Program-made: the position numbers and the translations under genes
Shown here: positions 28,392-35,984 of the stretch, piece after piece
How positions within the stretch are numbered: position 1 is the stretch's first letter
Layout of the letters: the number at the start of each line of letters is the position of its first letter
Assembly (NCBI RefSeq): GCF_000309385.1
Contig: NZ_JH976537.1
Coordinates: 1,259,425-1,323,424, forward strand
Direction: 5' to 3'
Length of the DNA stretch: 64,000 bases
From: Nodosilinea nodulosa PCC 7104
GTDB taxonomy: Bacteria; Cyanobacteriota; Cyanobacteriia; Phormidesmidales; Phormidesmidaceae
The notes under the pieces: model-generated
The model's database searches: none
What the model was told of the DNA's origin: nothing
The model's input: the letters and a program-made list of their open reading frames with translations, nothing else

Positions 28392-29738
28392 ATGAAAAAT
28401 GCCCATGTGATTGGTCTCGGCAAGTCGGGGATAGCTGCGGCCAGGTTGCTGCACCGCGAGGGCTGGCAGGTGGTGCTGAGCGATCGCGGCTCCACCCCAT
28501 CCCTACTCCGCCAGCAGGAAACCCTCCGCCAGGACGGCATCACGGTGCTGCTCGACTACAGCTTTGTGCCCGACAGCCGCACCAACCTGCTGGTGGTCAG
28601 TCCCGGCGTGCCCTGGGATAGCTCGGCCCTGGTGACCGCCCGCGAAAACGGCCTGGAGGTGATTGGCGAAACCGAGCTGGCCTGGCGATTTTTGCAGGAT
28701 CGGCCCTGGATCGGCATTACCGGCACCAACGGTAAAACCACCACCACCGCCCTCACCGCCGCTATTTTTCAGGCGGCAGGATTTTACGCCCCCGCCTGCG
28801 GCAACATTGGCTACGCCGCCTGCGAACTGGCCCTCGAAACCACAGTGCCCGACTGGGTGATTGCCGAGCTGAGCAGCTACCAGATCGAGGCCTCGGCCAC
28901 CCTGTCGCCCCAGATTGGCCTGTGGACCACTCTGACCCCCGACCACCTGCAGCGGCACCGGACGGTCGAAAACTACGCCCACATCAAGGCCACGCTGATG
29001 CATCGCTCAGAGCTGGCGGTGCTAAATGGCGACGACCCCTACTTGCGCCAGCATATGCCCGCAGAATTTCCCGACGCCCACTGGACCAGCGTGAACGGCA
29101 AGCGGGCGATTTCTCCGCTGCGGCCCTGCGCCTACATCGAAGCCGGCTGGGTGAAGTTTGAGGCTATTCCCATTGTGCAGGTCGATGCGCTGCGGATGGG
29201 AGGCGACCACAACCGCCAAAACCTGCTGCTGGCGGTGACCGCCGCCTGCCTGGCAGAGCTGGACGCGGAGGCGATCGCAACCGGCGTCGCCAATTTCCCC
29301 GGCGTACCCCACCGGCTAGAGCATATCTGCACCTGGCAGGGCATCGATTTCATCAATGACTCAAAGGCCACCAACTACGATGCTGCCGAGGTGGGGCTGC
29401 GATCGGTGAGCGCCCCCACCGTGCTGATTGCCGGCGGCGAAGCCAAGGAGGGGGACGACACCGCCTGGGTCGAGCGCATTCAGGAGCGGGCCGCCACGGT
29501 GCTGCTGATCGGCGATGCCGCCCCCCAGTTTGCCCAGCGGCTAGAGACCGCAGGATACCGCAGCTACGAAATTGTTGAGACCATGGACCGGGCCGTAGAT
29601 CGGGGAGCCGCGATCGCGGCATCGCTCGGTACAGCCGTGGTGCTGCTCTCCCCCGCCTGCGCCAGCTTCGACCAGTATCCCAACTTTGAGCAGCGGGGCG
29701 ATCATTTCCGCCAGCTCTGTCAGCAGCGCTTTCAGTAG
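28392..29738 (+). CDS. murD: UDP-N-acetylmuramoylalanine-D-glutamate ligase
   Basis: 448 aa from the ATG at 28392 (the frame is open from inside glyS). Rossmann-like start [23 protein letters not shown]-binding [16 protein letters not shown], the Mur motif [12 protein letters not shown], the [13 protein letters not shown] segment and C-terminal [17 protein letters not shown]. It adds D-Glu to UDP-MurNAc-L-Ala in the cytoplasm. It follows glyS by 7 bp. The gap 29739-29865 behind it holds no gene. Confidence 0.96.
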   Translation: MKNAHVIGLGKSGIAAARLLHREGWQVVLSDRGSTPSLLRQQETLRQDGITVLLDYSFVPDSRTNLLVVSPGVPWDSSALVTARENGLEVIGETELAWRFLQDRPWIGITGTNGKTTTTALTAAIFQAAGFYAPACGNIGYAACELALETTVPDWVIAELSSYQIEASATLSPQIGLWTTLTPDHLQRHRTVENYAHIKATLMHRSELAVLNGDDPYLRQHMPAEFPDAHWTSVNGKRAISPLRPCAYIEAGWVKFEAIPIVQVDALRMGGDHNRQNLLLAVTAACLAELDAEAIATGVANFPGVPHRLEHICTWQGIDFINDSKATNYDAAEVGLRSVSAPTVLIAGGEAKEGDDTAWVERIQERAATVLLIGDAAPQFAQRLETAGYRSYEIVETMDRAVDRGAAIAASLGTAVVLLSPACASFDQYPNFEQRGDHFRQLCQQRFQ

Positions 29739-29865
29739 GCACGCCCAGGCTCCTCGCCAACTAGCGGGGGCTGGTTGACTCCGCAGGCGATCGCCTAATA
29801 CTCAATCCTGCTCGGCTAGCTGAGAATGCTGTTGCCATACCCAGCCGCAAGCGGTGGAATAGCGG

Positions 29866-30033
29866 CTACTCCTCTACCCGGTAGCCAAAGTCTTCCAGGC
29901 GGCTGCGGGACTGTCGCCACTTGGGCACCACCTTCGCAAACAGCTCCAGATAGACCTGGCCCATCACCAGCTTTTGGATTTGCTGGCGGGCATCAGAGCC
30001 GATCACCTTCAGCATGCTGCTTTTTTTGCCGAT
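29866..30033 (-). pseudogene. Truncated duplicate of the era 3' end
   Basis: Encodes IGKKSSMLKVIGSDARQQIQ, KLVMGQVYLELFAKVVPK and WRQSRSRLEDFGYRVEE plus stop: the last 55 residues of the Era KH domain. Against intact era at 31532 I count 17 mismatches in 168 bases, nearly all synonymous, with two residue changes (Gly to Ser, Val to Ala). Homology stops abruptly at 30033, four bases from the end of the HNH gene. No start or ribosome site; it is a gene remnant. Confidence 0.9.
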
Positions 30034-30036
30034 TTC

Positions 30037-30459
30037 TCAGGGCGGATGCTTACCAGTCGCGGCTAAAACCCTGCGAAGATTGACGACACCATCCCGATTG
30101 AGCGCCAGTTTGTCTACGGTTGCCCTACCAATGGGTGTGATGCCCAGCATGAGGGTTAAGTCTTGGCTCCAGACAAAGTGTGCTTGCCACTGGTGCTGGC
30201 GCGGATTGTAGAGCGAAATCATACGGCCTGTCACAGGGTCGTAGGCTTTGGTTTGAACATACTTGCGGTTGTTGCAGCCCTGGCAAGCCAACGCTAAATT
30301 CTCCAAATCGTCGCTGCCGCCCTTGGAGCGAGGAATGATGTGCTCGATGGAAAAAGGGTCTGGGGAATATCTAGCCTGGCAAAGACAGTACTCACAACAA
30401 CCAGAGGCGCGTTCTGCAACGGCTTGTTTTTGTGACGAACTCAGTGGGGGCTTAGCCAT
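30037..30459 (-). CDS. HNH endonuclease
   Basis: 140 aa. Zinc-finger-like C-x-x-C in GCCEYCLCQARY, the HNH core FSIEHIIPRSKGGSDDLENLALACQGCNNRK, then the cyanobacterial extension YDPVTGRMISLYNPRQHQWQAHF. Predicted metal-dependent DNase; this subgroup is abundant and mobile in cyanobacteria. Its start overlaps the stop of the upstream gene by 8 bp, so the two are translationally coupled. It ends 4 bp from the era remnant, marking an island boundary. Target unknown. Confidence 0.88.
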   Translation of the reverse strand: MAKPPLSSSQKQAVAERASGCCEYCLCQARYSPDPFSIEHIIPRSKGGSDDLENLALACQGCNNRKYVQTKAYDPVTGRMISLYNPRQHQWQAHFVWSQDLTLMLGITPIGRATVDKLALNRDGVVNLRRVLAATGKHPP

Positions 30460-30862
30460 AGACAGCAGGCTTGATGCCTAGATCGTCCATAACGTCGTCC
30501 AAAGATTGCTGTCGTAGCGCGGCGAGTTGTACGAGGGCCTGAATACGCTCTACGTTGAGAGCCTCGATCTGATCTGAAATCTCAATTAGTCGATGATGCT
30601 CATTGGCGGTTAAGGTCTCGGTCTGACGCTTGTCGATGAGGGCATAGTACTCGTCCCACACATCGGTGGAGAGGCCGAGATTGATTTGCTGAAGTAAATC
30701 AGCTTCTGCCGCGGGCAACTGGGTAGCGATCGCCTTGTTAGCCGCTAACCGAGTATGCAAGGTTTCTAAGATATAGCGCTGCGGATCAAGCCCCTGCTTA
30801 GCGGCTTCTACCCGAAGCTGTGCTTCCAACTCTGGGGAGAGATCGAGCGTGATCTGAGTCAT
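30452..30862 (-). CDS. RHH-like antitoxin-type partner of the HNH nuclease
   Basis: 136 aa. The N-terminus MTQITLDLSPELEAQLRVEA has the strand-helix pattern of ribbon-helix-helix proteins (ITLDLSPELEAQLRVEAAKQGLDPQRYILE), followed by a helical C-terminal half. Overlaps the HNH gene by 8 bp. The order (small DNA-binding-like protein, then nuclease) resembles a toxin-antitoxin or regulator/effector pair; that role is inference. A protein of similar layout is encoded alone at 61268. Confidence 0.65.
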   Translation of the reverse strand: MTQITLDLSPELEAQLRVEAAKQGLDPQRYILETLHTRLAANKAIATQLPAAEADLLQQINLGLSTDVWDEYYALIDKRQTETLTANEHHRLIEISDQIEALNVERIQALVQLAALRQQSLDDVMDDLGIKPAVYG

Positions 30863-30958
30863 AAGTCAAATAAGAGGCTTAACCTCTATTCTGGCAAGTC
30901 TGCCTTAAAAAGGCAGTTAGTTTTTGGGGCTTGATCAAGCTTAAGCCGATACAAGGGA

Positions 30959-31356
30959 TCATTCGGCATCACCCGCCCGCCCAAACCTCTGAAGATGAAT
31001 GAAATGCAGAGTGTCGCAGGTCGGGTGCATGCTGTTGTTATACTGCTGAAGCAGACGCCCCAAACGAACTCTTCCGGCGCTCCCGCCTTTTCCCAGGTCT
31101 TGTAATCGATGTATTCATCTCCCCAAGAGATACGCCACACCCTGTCCTCGACACTGGTCGTGACATATGCCATCACACAATGTGTGAAACGATAAAAGCA
31201 ACGTGCCGCGATATATGATCGCTTCCCATCGGGAGTAGCGGTAGGTACATCGACAACGATGTCGTAGTCCCTCATGTACGGGGTAAAGTGATGCTCGACA
31301 ATGGCGCTGTCGAACATCGGGCCTGACTCTAGCCTTTCTTTTACAGTTTGCGTCAT
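30959..31356 (-). pseudogene. Unknown protein gene broken by a probable 1-base frameshift
   Basis: From ATG 31356 the frame reads MTQTVKERLESGPMFDSAIV...YKTWEKAGAPEEFVWG and then becomes SITTACTRPATLCISF to a stop at 30886. Moving one frame at the GGGG run near 31060 gives VWGRLLQQYNNSMHPTCDTL, HFIHLQRFGRAGDAE and stop at 30959, which looks like natural protein. One lost G in a G5 run explains it. I do not recognise the family. A sequencing error is possible. Confidence 0.55.
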
Positions 31357-31531
31357 GGAGTAAAGTTGTAACGGTCTAATATCAAGTCCGGCCAATTAGC
31401 CTAAGAATTGTAGGCCGCTAACCCTTGCCTGCCCTAATTCCATAGTGTGGTCGATTAAGCGGACTTGATATAACAGTGTTTCAGTACCCCGTTGCAGACC
31501 TAGCGCAGGAATTAGCCGATGTCATTTAGCT

Positions 31532-32485
31532 CTACTCTTCCACGCGGTAGCCGAAGTCTTCCAGGCGGCTGCGGGACTGTCGCCACTTGGGCACCACCTT
31601 TACAAATAGCTCTAGGTAGACCTGGCCCATGACCAACTTTTGAATTTGCTGACGGGCGTCGGAGCCGATCACCTTCAGCATGCTGCCTTTCTTGCCGATC
31701 AAAATGCCCTTTTGCGACTCGCGCTCGACGTGGATGGTGGCGAGAATGCGGGTGATATTGGTGTCTTCTTCCACGCGATCGACGGCGATCGCCACCGAGT
31801 GCGGCACTTCCTCCCGCGTATTCAGCAAAATCTGCTCGCGAATCAGCTCGCCCATGATGAAGCGCTCGGGCTGGTCGGTGACCAGATCCGGGGGGTAGTA
31901 GTAGGGACCGGGGTCGAGCTGGTCAATCAGCGTCGCCAGCAAAGTATCTAAGCTAGTTTCGTGCAGGGCCGAAAACTTGACCAGGGGCCAGCCGTGGGCG
32001 TCAGCGAGGGATTGATAGCTGGCGTCGAGGGGGGCGATCGCCTCAGCCTGCTCGGGCTGCTGGTCAACTTTGTTCATGCCCAAAATCACCGGGCCGCTGG
32101 AGTGGGCCAGCAGCTCGGCCACAAACTGATCGCCCCGCCCCGCCTCGGCGCTGCCGTCGACCACAAACAGCGTGGCATCTACCGAGTCGATCGCCATGCG
32201 GGCGTTTTTAACCAAAATTTTGCCCAGCTCGTGGTGGGGCTTGTGGATACCGGGGGTATCGACAAAAATAATCTGCGCCTGATCGGTGGAGAGAATGCCC
32301 CGCAGACGGTTGCGGGTGGTCTGGGCGGTGGGGGAGGTGATCGCCACCTTCTGGCCCACCAGGGCATTCATCAGGGTCGATTTGCCCACGTTGGGGCGGC
32401 CCACAATGCCCACAAACCCCGACTTAAACCCCTCCGGCGGGGTGGGGATGGCGCTGTAACCGACCGGGTCAAAGGTATCGACCAT
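31532..32485 (-). CDS. era: GTPase Era, 16S rRNA-binding
   Basis: 317 aa from ATG 32485 (AGGCT in front; frame open to 32518). G1 GRPNVGKST, G2 TTRNR, G3 DTPG, G4 NKVD and the C-terminal KH domain with GKKGSMLKVIG...FVKVVPKWRQS. Era binds the 3' end of 16S rRNA and assists 30S maturation. The start codon follows the stop of the YjbQ-family gene by one base, so they are co-transcribed. A partial second copy of its 3' end lies at 29866-30033, beyond the HNH island. Confidence 0.95.
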   Translation of the reverse strand: MVDTFDPVGYSAIPTPPEGFKSGFVGIVGRPNVGKSTLMNALVGQKVAITSPTAQTTRNRLRGILSTDQAQIIFVDTPGIHKPHHELGKILVKNARMAIDSVDATLFVVDGSAEAGRGDQFVAELLAHSSGPVILGMNKVDQQPEQAEAIAPLDASYQSLADAHGWPLVKFSALHETSLDTLLATLIDQLDPGPYYYPPDLVTDQPERFIMGELIREQILLNTREEVPHSVAIAVDRVEEDTNITRILATIHVERESQKGILIGKKGSMLKVIGSDARQQIQKLVMGQVYLELFVKVVPKWRQSRSRLEDFGYRVEE

Positions 32486-32486
32486 G

Positions 32487-32924
32487 CTAATAGCCTGTGA
32501 CATGAATGACGACCTCACGGGCCGAACCCCGCGCCCGGTGCTCCCACAGGTAGATGCCCTGCCAGGTGCCCAGGGCCAGCCGCCCCTGCATCACCGGAAT
32601 GGTCTCGCTGGTGTGGGTGAGCGCCGTGCGAATGTGGCCGGGCATGTCGTCGGGGCCTTCGGTGCTGTGGATGTAGTGGTTGCCCTCGGGCACTAGCTTA
32701 GCCAGGAAATTCTCCAGGTCTACCAGCACGTCGGGGTCGGCGTTTTCCTGAATGATCAAGCTGGCGGAGGTGTGGCGCAAAAACACGGTGCACAGCCCGG
32801 TCTCGACCCCTGAGGCCCGCACAACCTCCTGCACCTGGTTAGTGAAGCGGTGCAGGGTTTTGCCCTGCGATCGCAGCGTGAGCACCTGCTGATGGTGGCG
32901 GGTGGTGGCGGTGGAAGGTGTCAT
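32487..32924 (-). CDS. YjbQ/UPF0047 family protein
   Basis: 145 aa, the standard length of this one-domain family. Conserved FLRHTSASLIIQENADPDVL and HYIHSTEGPDDMPGHIRTALT (His and Asp residues that line the putative active site) plus the closing LGTWQGIYLWEHR. E. coli YjbQ can replace thiamine-phosphate synthase in overexpression tests, but the physiological role is uncertain. Co-transcribed with era. Confidence 0.9.
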   Translation of the reverse strand: MTPSTATTRHHQQVLTLRSQGKTLHRFTNQVQEVVRASGVETGLCTVFLRHTSASLIIQENADPDVLVDLENFLAKLVPEGNHYIHSTEGPDDMPGHIRTALTHTSETIPVMQGRLALGTWQGIYLWEHRARGSAREVVIHVTGY

Positions 32925-33048
32925 TGCCCAATTCTCAGAATAGACCGTTCTCTATTCTGTCAGAATTAATCCCCTCTGTCAGAATTAATCACCCTCAGGG
33001 GAAATTTGTTTTGCGGCCGTTTTACCGAGCGATTTTACCGGCGCAAGG

Positions 33049-33372
33049 CTACTCGACACTCAGGGGCACTAGGCGACCCTGGGCGGTCAGCCCCAGCCGC
33101 ATAGGGGCATGGGCGGAAATGGGGTGGCCGGTTAAAGCGCACACCTGATCGCGCTCCGCCACGGCCCCAAAGCTGGCGCAAATGTCGTTGGGCTGGATCT
33201 GGGCATGGCCCTCGGCGGAGCTTTGCTCTACGTACTGCCACAGAATGTCGCGAATCAACGCCTGATACCCCCGATCGCCCGCCAGAGACTTGAGTTTTTC
33301 CTTCAGCGATCGCTCCAGGCGAATGCTGGTCACTTCCATATCAGTGGTCGATACGCGGGTTAGGGTTGGCAT
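33049..33372 (-). CDS. Conserved RHH-like cyanobacterial protein
   Basis: 107 aa from ATG 33372, with GGAGGTGA eight bases in front. The strand-helix-helix pattern MEVTSIRLERSLKEKLKSLAG resembles ribbon-helix-helix DNA-binding proteins; the second half (CASFGAVAERDQVCALTGHPISAHAPMRLG) is a small domain I do not recognise. Probably a transcription regulator, but no partner toxin gene is next to it. Confidence 0.65.
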   Translation of the reverse strand: MPTLTRVSTTDMEVTSIRLERSLKEKLKSLAGDRGYQALIRDILWQYVEQSSAEGHAQIQPNDICASFGAVAERDQVCALTGHPISAHAPMRLGLTAQGRLVPLSVE

Positions 33373-33402
33373 CGGTGGGCTCACCTCCAAAAAGAACAGC
33401 AA

Positions 33403-34275
33403 AAATATTTCCCGTGTCAGTCACAACTGGAGGGCTGGGGCCACTAACCTATGGCACATCCTGCCCTTAACTATCAGTTTAGACAGACTAGACACGTTTG
33501 TATTACACGTGTAGTATTAACGTTATTCGAGGGTCTCCGTCAAGCCTCAGCTTTCTGAGCCACAGGTCTTGAGCGAAACGATGCCCTCACTGCCTTCCTG
33601 AGCCTTGCTGTTTTACGCTTGAGGAACTCCGCCATGCAACGGATCTTGTCTACTGGCACCGCATTTACTATCGCCACCACCACGGGCGACGCTGGCCAGC
33701 TGGGCATGGTGGCGGAGTTTAGTGGATATTTTAGTGGCCTAATTAGCCGCCTGATTTGCCCCATGATTGGGGGCGGCGCACTGGGCGATCGCTGTGAAGC
33801 AGATCTATCTCCAGGGAAAGCCCTCTGGAACGATCTTGTCCTGTGGTTTTGGCCATTCCTCGGTTTAGCGGGATGGTTTGGCCTGGGTGACGGCCTCGGT
33901 AAGCCGGACTTCGACGATTGCGCCCGGCGGCGATATCTCCACTATTTCTCCCAGCATTCTGTGTTTCAGCATTAACCTGACCGCCCAACTGGTGCACCGC
34001 CTTGGGGTTCACTCCCCAGGAATGGCCGTTTTTGGCTAATTCCGTTTCGATTGGGCTCCAGATCTGGGTTTACAGCCGTATTGCCGGTTCTGGCCTTTCT
34101 TCAGAAAGCCAGCGCTTCGCATCGATACCCACCCGCAGCACCGCCCTGCAAGGCGGCCGCCGCCCGTGGACCACCGTGCGATCGCTGGACAGGCCAGGTT
34201 TTAGGACTATTGCCGCCTGGACACAGCAGACTTTAGCGCCGAAACTAGTTCATAAGTATTAAGGCATGAGGGATC
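33403..34275. other. 870-bp region without a convincing gene
   Basis: Overlapping frames exist on both strands (for example 33540-33764 minus and 33619-33975 plus) but none has a good ribosome site, recognisable domain or consistent codon pattern. The region is more AT-rich and looks like eroded coding DNA. I can support no feature here. Confidence 0.4.
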
Positions 34276-34668
34276 ATGTTGAAGCTGACCTATTCCGATG
34301 CAGACTTCTTGATTGAGCATTTAGATGTCACCGTAGAAGCCATGGTGACCCAGCGCAGCCTGGTGGCCGTGCGGGCCGGACAACCGCTAGTGGTGCAGCC
34401 GGGGTACGGGGCCTTTGCTCTGCCCGCCGACCTGCCGGGGGTAGCCGCGCTCAAGGCCAGAGGGCGGGGGGCGATCGACGTTGGCCCCTGCGATATCGAC
34501 TGGCTTGAAGTAACCCTACGGGGCACCTGGCTGGCCGACAATAGCGCCGCTGCCGAAGGCATTTTGGTGGCCGAACTCGGCCCAGAGCTGGAGCAACACC
34601 TGGTCACGCTTTGGGAACGCAGCCGGTGCCTACAGGCAGCCTGTGTTGAGACCCTGCGAGGCCGCTAG
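34276..34668 (+). CDS. Conserved cyanobacterial protein of unknown function
   Basis: 130 aa beginning MLKLTYSDADFLIEHLDVTV, with a middle part SLVAVRAGQPLVVQPGYGAFALPAD and a segment GPCDIDWLEVTLRGTWLA. I recognise the pattern from unnamed proteins widespread in cyanobacteria. Mixed alpha/beta, soluble, no signal peptide. Lies 107 bp upstream of the thioredoxin gene on the same strand. Confidence 0.75.
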   Translation: MLKLTYSDADFLIEHLDVTVEAMVTQRSLVAVRAGQPLVVQPGYGAFALPADLPGVAALKARGRGAIDVGPCDIDWLEVTLRGTWLADNSAAAEGILVAELGPELEQHLVTLWERSRCLQAACVETLRGR

Positions 34669-34775
34669 ATTAACCCCTCGGGTCAGGATACAGTACCGTA
34701 GAAGGCAGGCCCCTAGGCCAGATTTTTCTGATCCGACTGTGTTCTATATCTTTTAGTGTTTAAGGAGGTATTTCC

Positions 34776-35126
34776 ATGGCTGACGATGCAACCTACCTCA
34801 CCCTTACCGCCGACAACTTTGAGGCTGAGGTGATGCAGAGTGATGTACCCGTTTTAATCGACTTTTGGGCCGCCTGGTGTGGTCCCTGTCGGATCATGAA
34901 CCCAATTGTCGAAGAGCTGGCCGAAACCTTTGCCGGCCGGGCCAAGGTGGCCAAGCTCAATGTGGATGACGAGGATGCGCTGGCTCTCCAGTACCACGTC
35001 ATGGCGATTCCCACCCTGATCTTTTTCCAGAACGGAGAGCGGGTCGATACCGTTGAAGGGGTGATCGCCAAGGAAGACCTGGTGGCTCGGCTAGAGGCGC
35101 TAGTGACCGCCAACTCGGCAGCGTAG
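34776..35126 (+). CDS. trxA: Thioredoxin
   Basis: 116 aa with the active site FWAAWCGPCRIM (WCGPCR), cis-Pro in HVMAIPTLIFF and the normal five-strand fold. It reduces disulfides in the cytoplasm and links photosynthetic electron flow to enzyme control. A textbook Shine-Dalgarno AAGGAGGT lies 8 bases before the ATG, suggesting strong translation. The C-terminal 8 residues (VTANSAA) are variable. Which cyanobacterial Trx class (m, x, y) it belongs to cannot be fixed by eye. Confidence 0.93.
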   Translation: MADDATYLTLTADNFEAEVMQSDVPVLIDFWAAWCGPCRIMNPIVEELAETFAGRAKVAKLNVDDEDALALQYHVMAIPTLIFFQNGERVDTVEGVIAKEDLVARLEALVTANSAA

Positions 35127-35141
35127 CTGACCTGTGCAGGA

Positions 35142-35846
35142 CTAGTCGGTGACCCCTCGCAGCACCGCCTCGCCGTTGACAAACTCCAGGCCATCGAGGG
35201 TTAGCCCGGCCTGGGGGAGGGCGAGGTTAATTTTTTCGGTGAGCTGGGCGGGGTCGAGGCCGGTAAGACGGGCCACATCGTCTATAGAGAGGTTGACCCG
35301 ACCAATTTGAACGCGGGTGTCGTCGCCCAGCACCAGGCGGCCATGGTCAATGCGGGGGCTGCCTTCGATGCCGATGTAGATGGGGCGATCGCCCAGCATA
35401 GGCACGGTACTCAGGGCTGTCTCTAGAGCCTGTCGGGCCTGGGGCGGCAGCGCCTGGGTCGGTAGATCAGCCGGGTTGACGACCATGCCCCCCGAGATGC
35501 GATCGCCGCGAATCGTAGCATTTAGGCTCTCTGCTGCCGGTAAAAACTGTGCCACCTGGGGCGTCTGAGCAATACCCTCGGCCAGCAGCTGGGTCAGCTC
35601 GGTCTCATTGAGCGAAATTTCGACCTGGTTATGGTCGCCGTAGCGAACGCCCTGCCCGCTGGACAGCTTTGCCCTCAGCAGATTGCCGCTGCTGACGTCA
35701 GCTACGGCGGTGGCGGCCCCGCTGGGGCTGTACCCGATGGGCAGCGCCGTGGCCCGGTTCCAGTAGAAGGCGGTGGCAGCAGCGGCCCCCGCCGCAAGCC
35801 CTATCAGCAGCGATAGCGCCAGTACAACAGCCTGTTTGGCCCCCAT
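35142..35846 (-). CDS. Membrane-anchored protein of unknown function
   Basis: 234 aa from ATG 35846, which has GGAGGG in front (frame open to 35999). One N-terminal membrane helix (AVVLALSLLIGLAAGAAAATAFYW) then an exported domain with NQVEISLNETELTQLLAEGI, repeated alpha/beta elements and LVLGDDTRVQIGRVNLSIDDVARL. The mature part resembles lipid- or ligand-binding periplasmic domains of the DUF2993/LmeA kind, but I cannot assign it. Divergent from the lipoprotein gene at 35985 with a 138-bp shared promoter region. Confidence 0.65.
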   Translation of the reverse strand: MGAKQAVVLALSLLIGLAAGAAAATAFYWNRATALPIGYSPSGAATAVADVSSGNLLRAKLSSGQGVRYGDHNQVEISLNETELTQLLAEGIAQTPQVAQFLPAAESLNATIRGDRISGGMVVNPADLPTQALPPQARQALETALSTVPMLGDRPIYIGIEGSPRIDHGRLVLGDDTRVQIGRVNLSIDDVARLTGLDPAQLTEKINLALPQAGLTLDGLEFVNGEAVLRGVTD

Positions 35847-35984
35847 GTCAGTCAACCCTCCTTTGGGCTCTGTCGAGCCAGTGTAGCTCAGCTCCTCTGC
35901 CTCGGCAAAAACCTGTGTGGCGATTGCTGTAAAGACCCTAAAGTGGCCTATGGTAATAGGTGCAACGACGTAGAGAACACCAGC

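Noticed and set aside
29866..30033. Era remnant considered as an independent small KH-domain gene
   Set aside because: No start codon, no ribosome site, and an in-frame stop directly upstream of the homologous part.
33540..33975. Overlapping short frames on both strands
   Set aside because: No ribosome site, no domain, and they exclude each other; probably eroded sequence.
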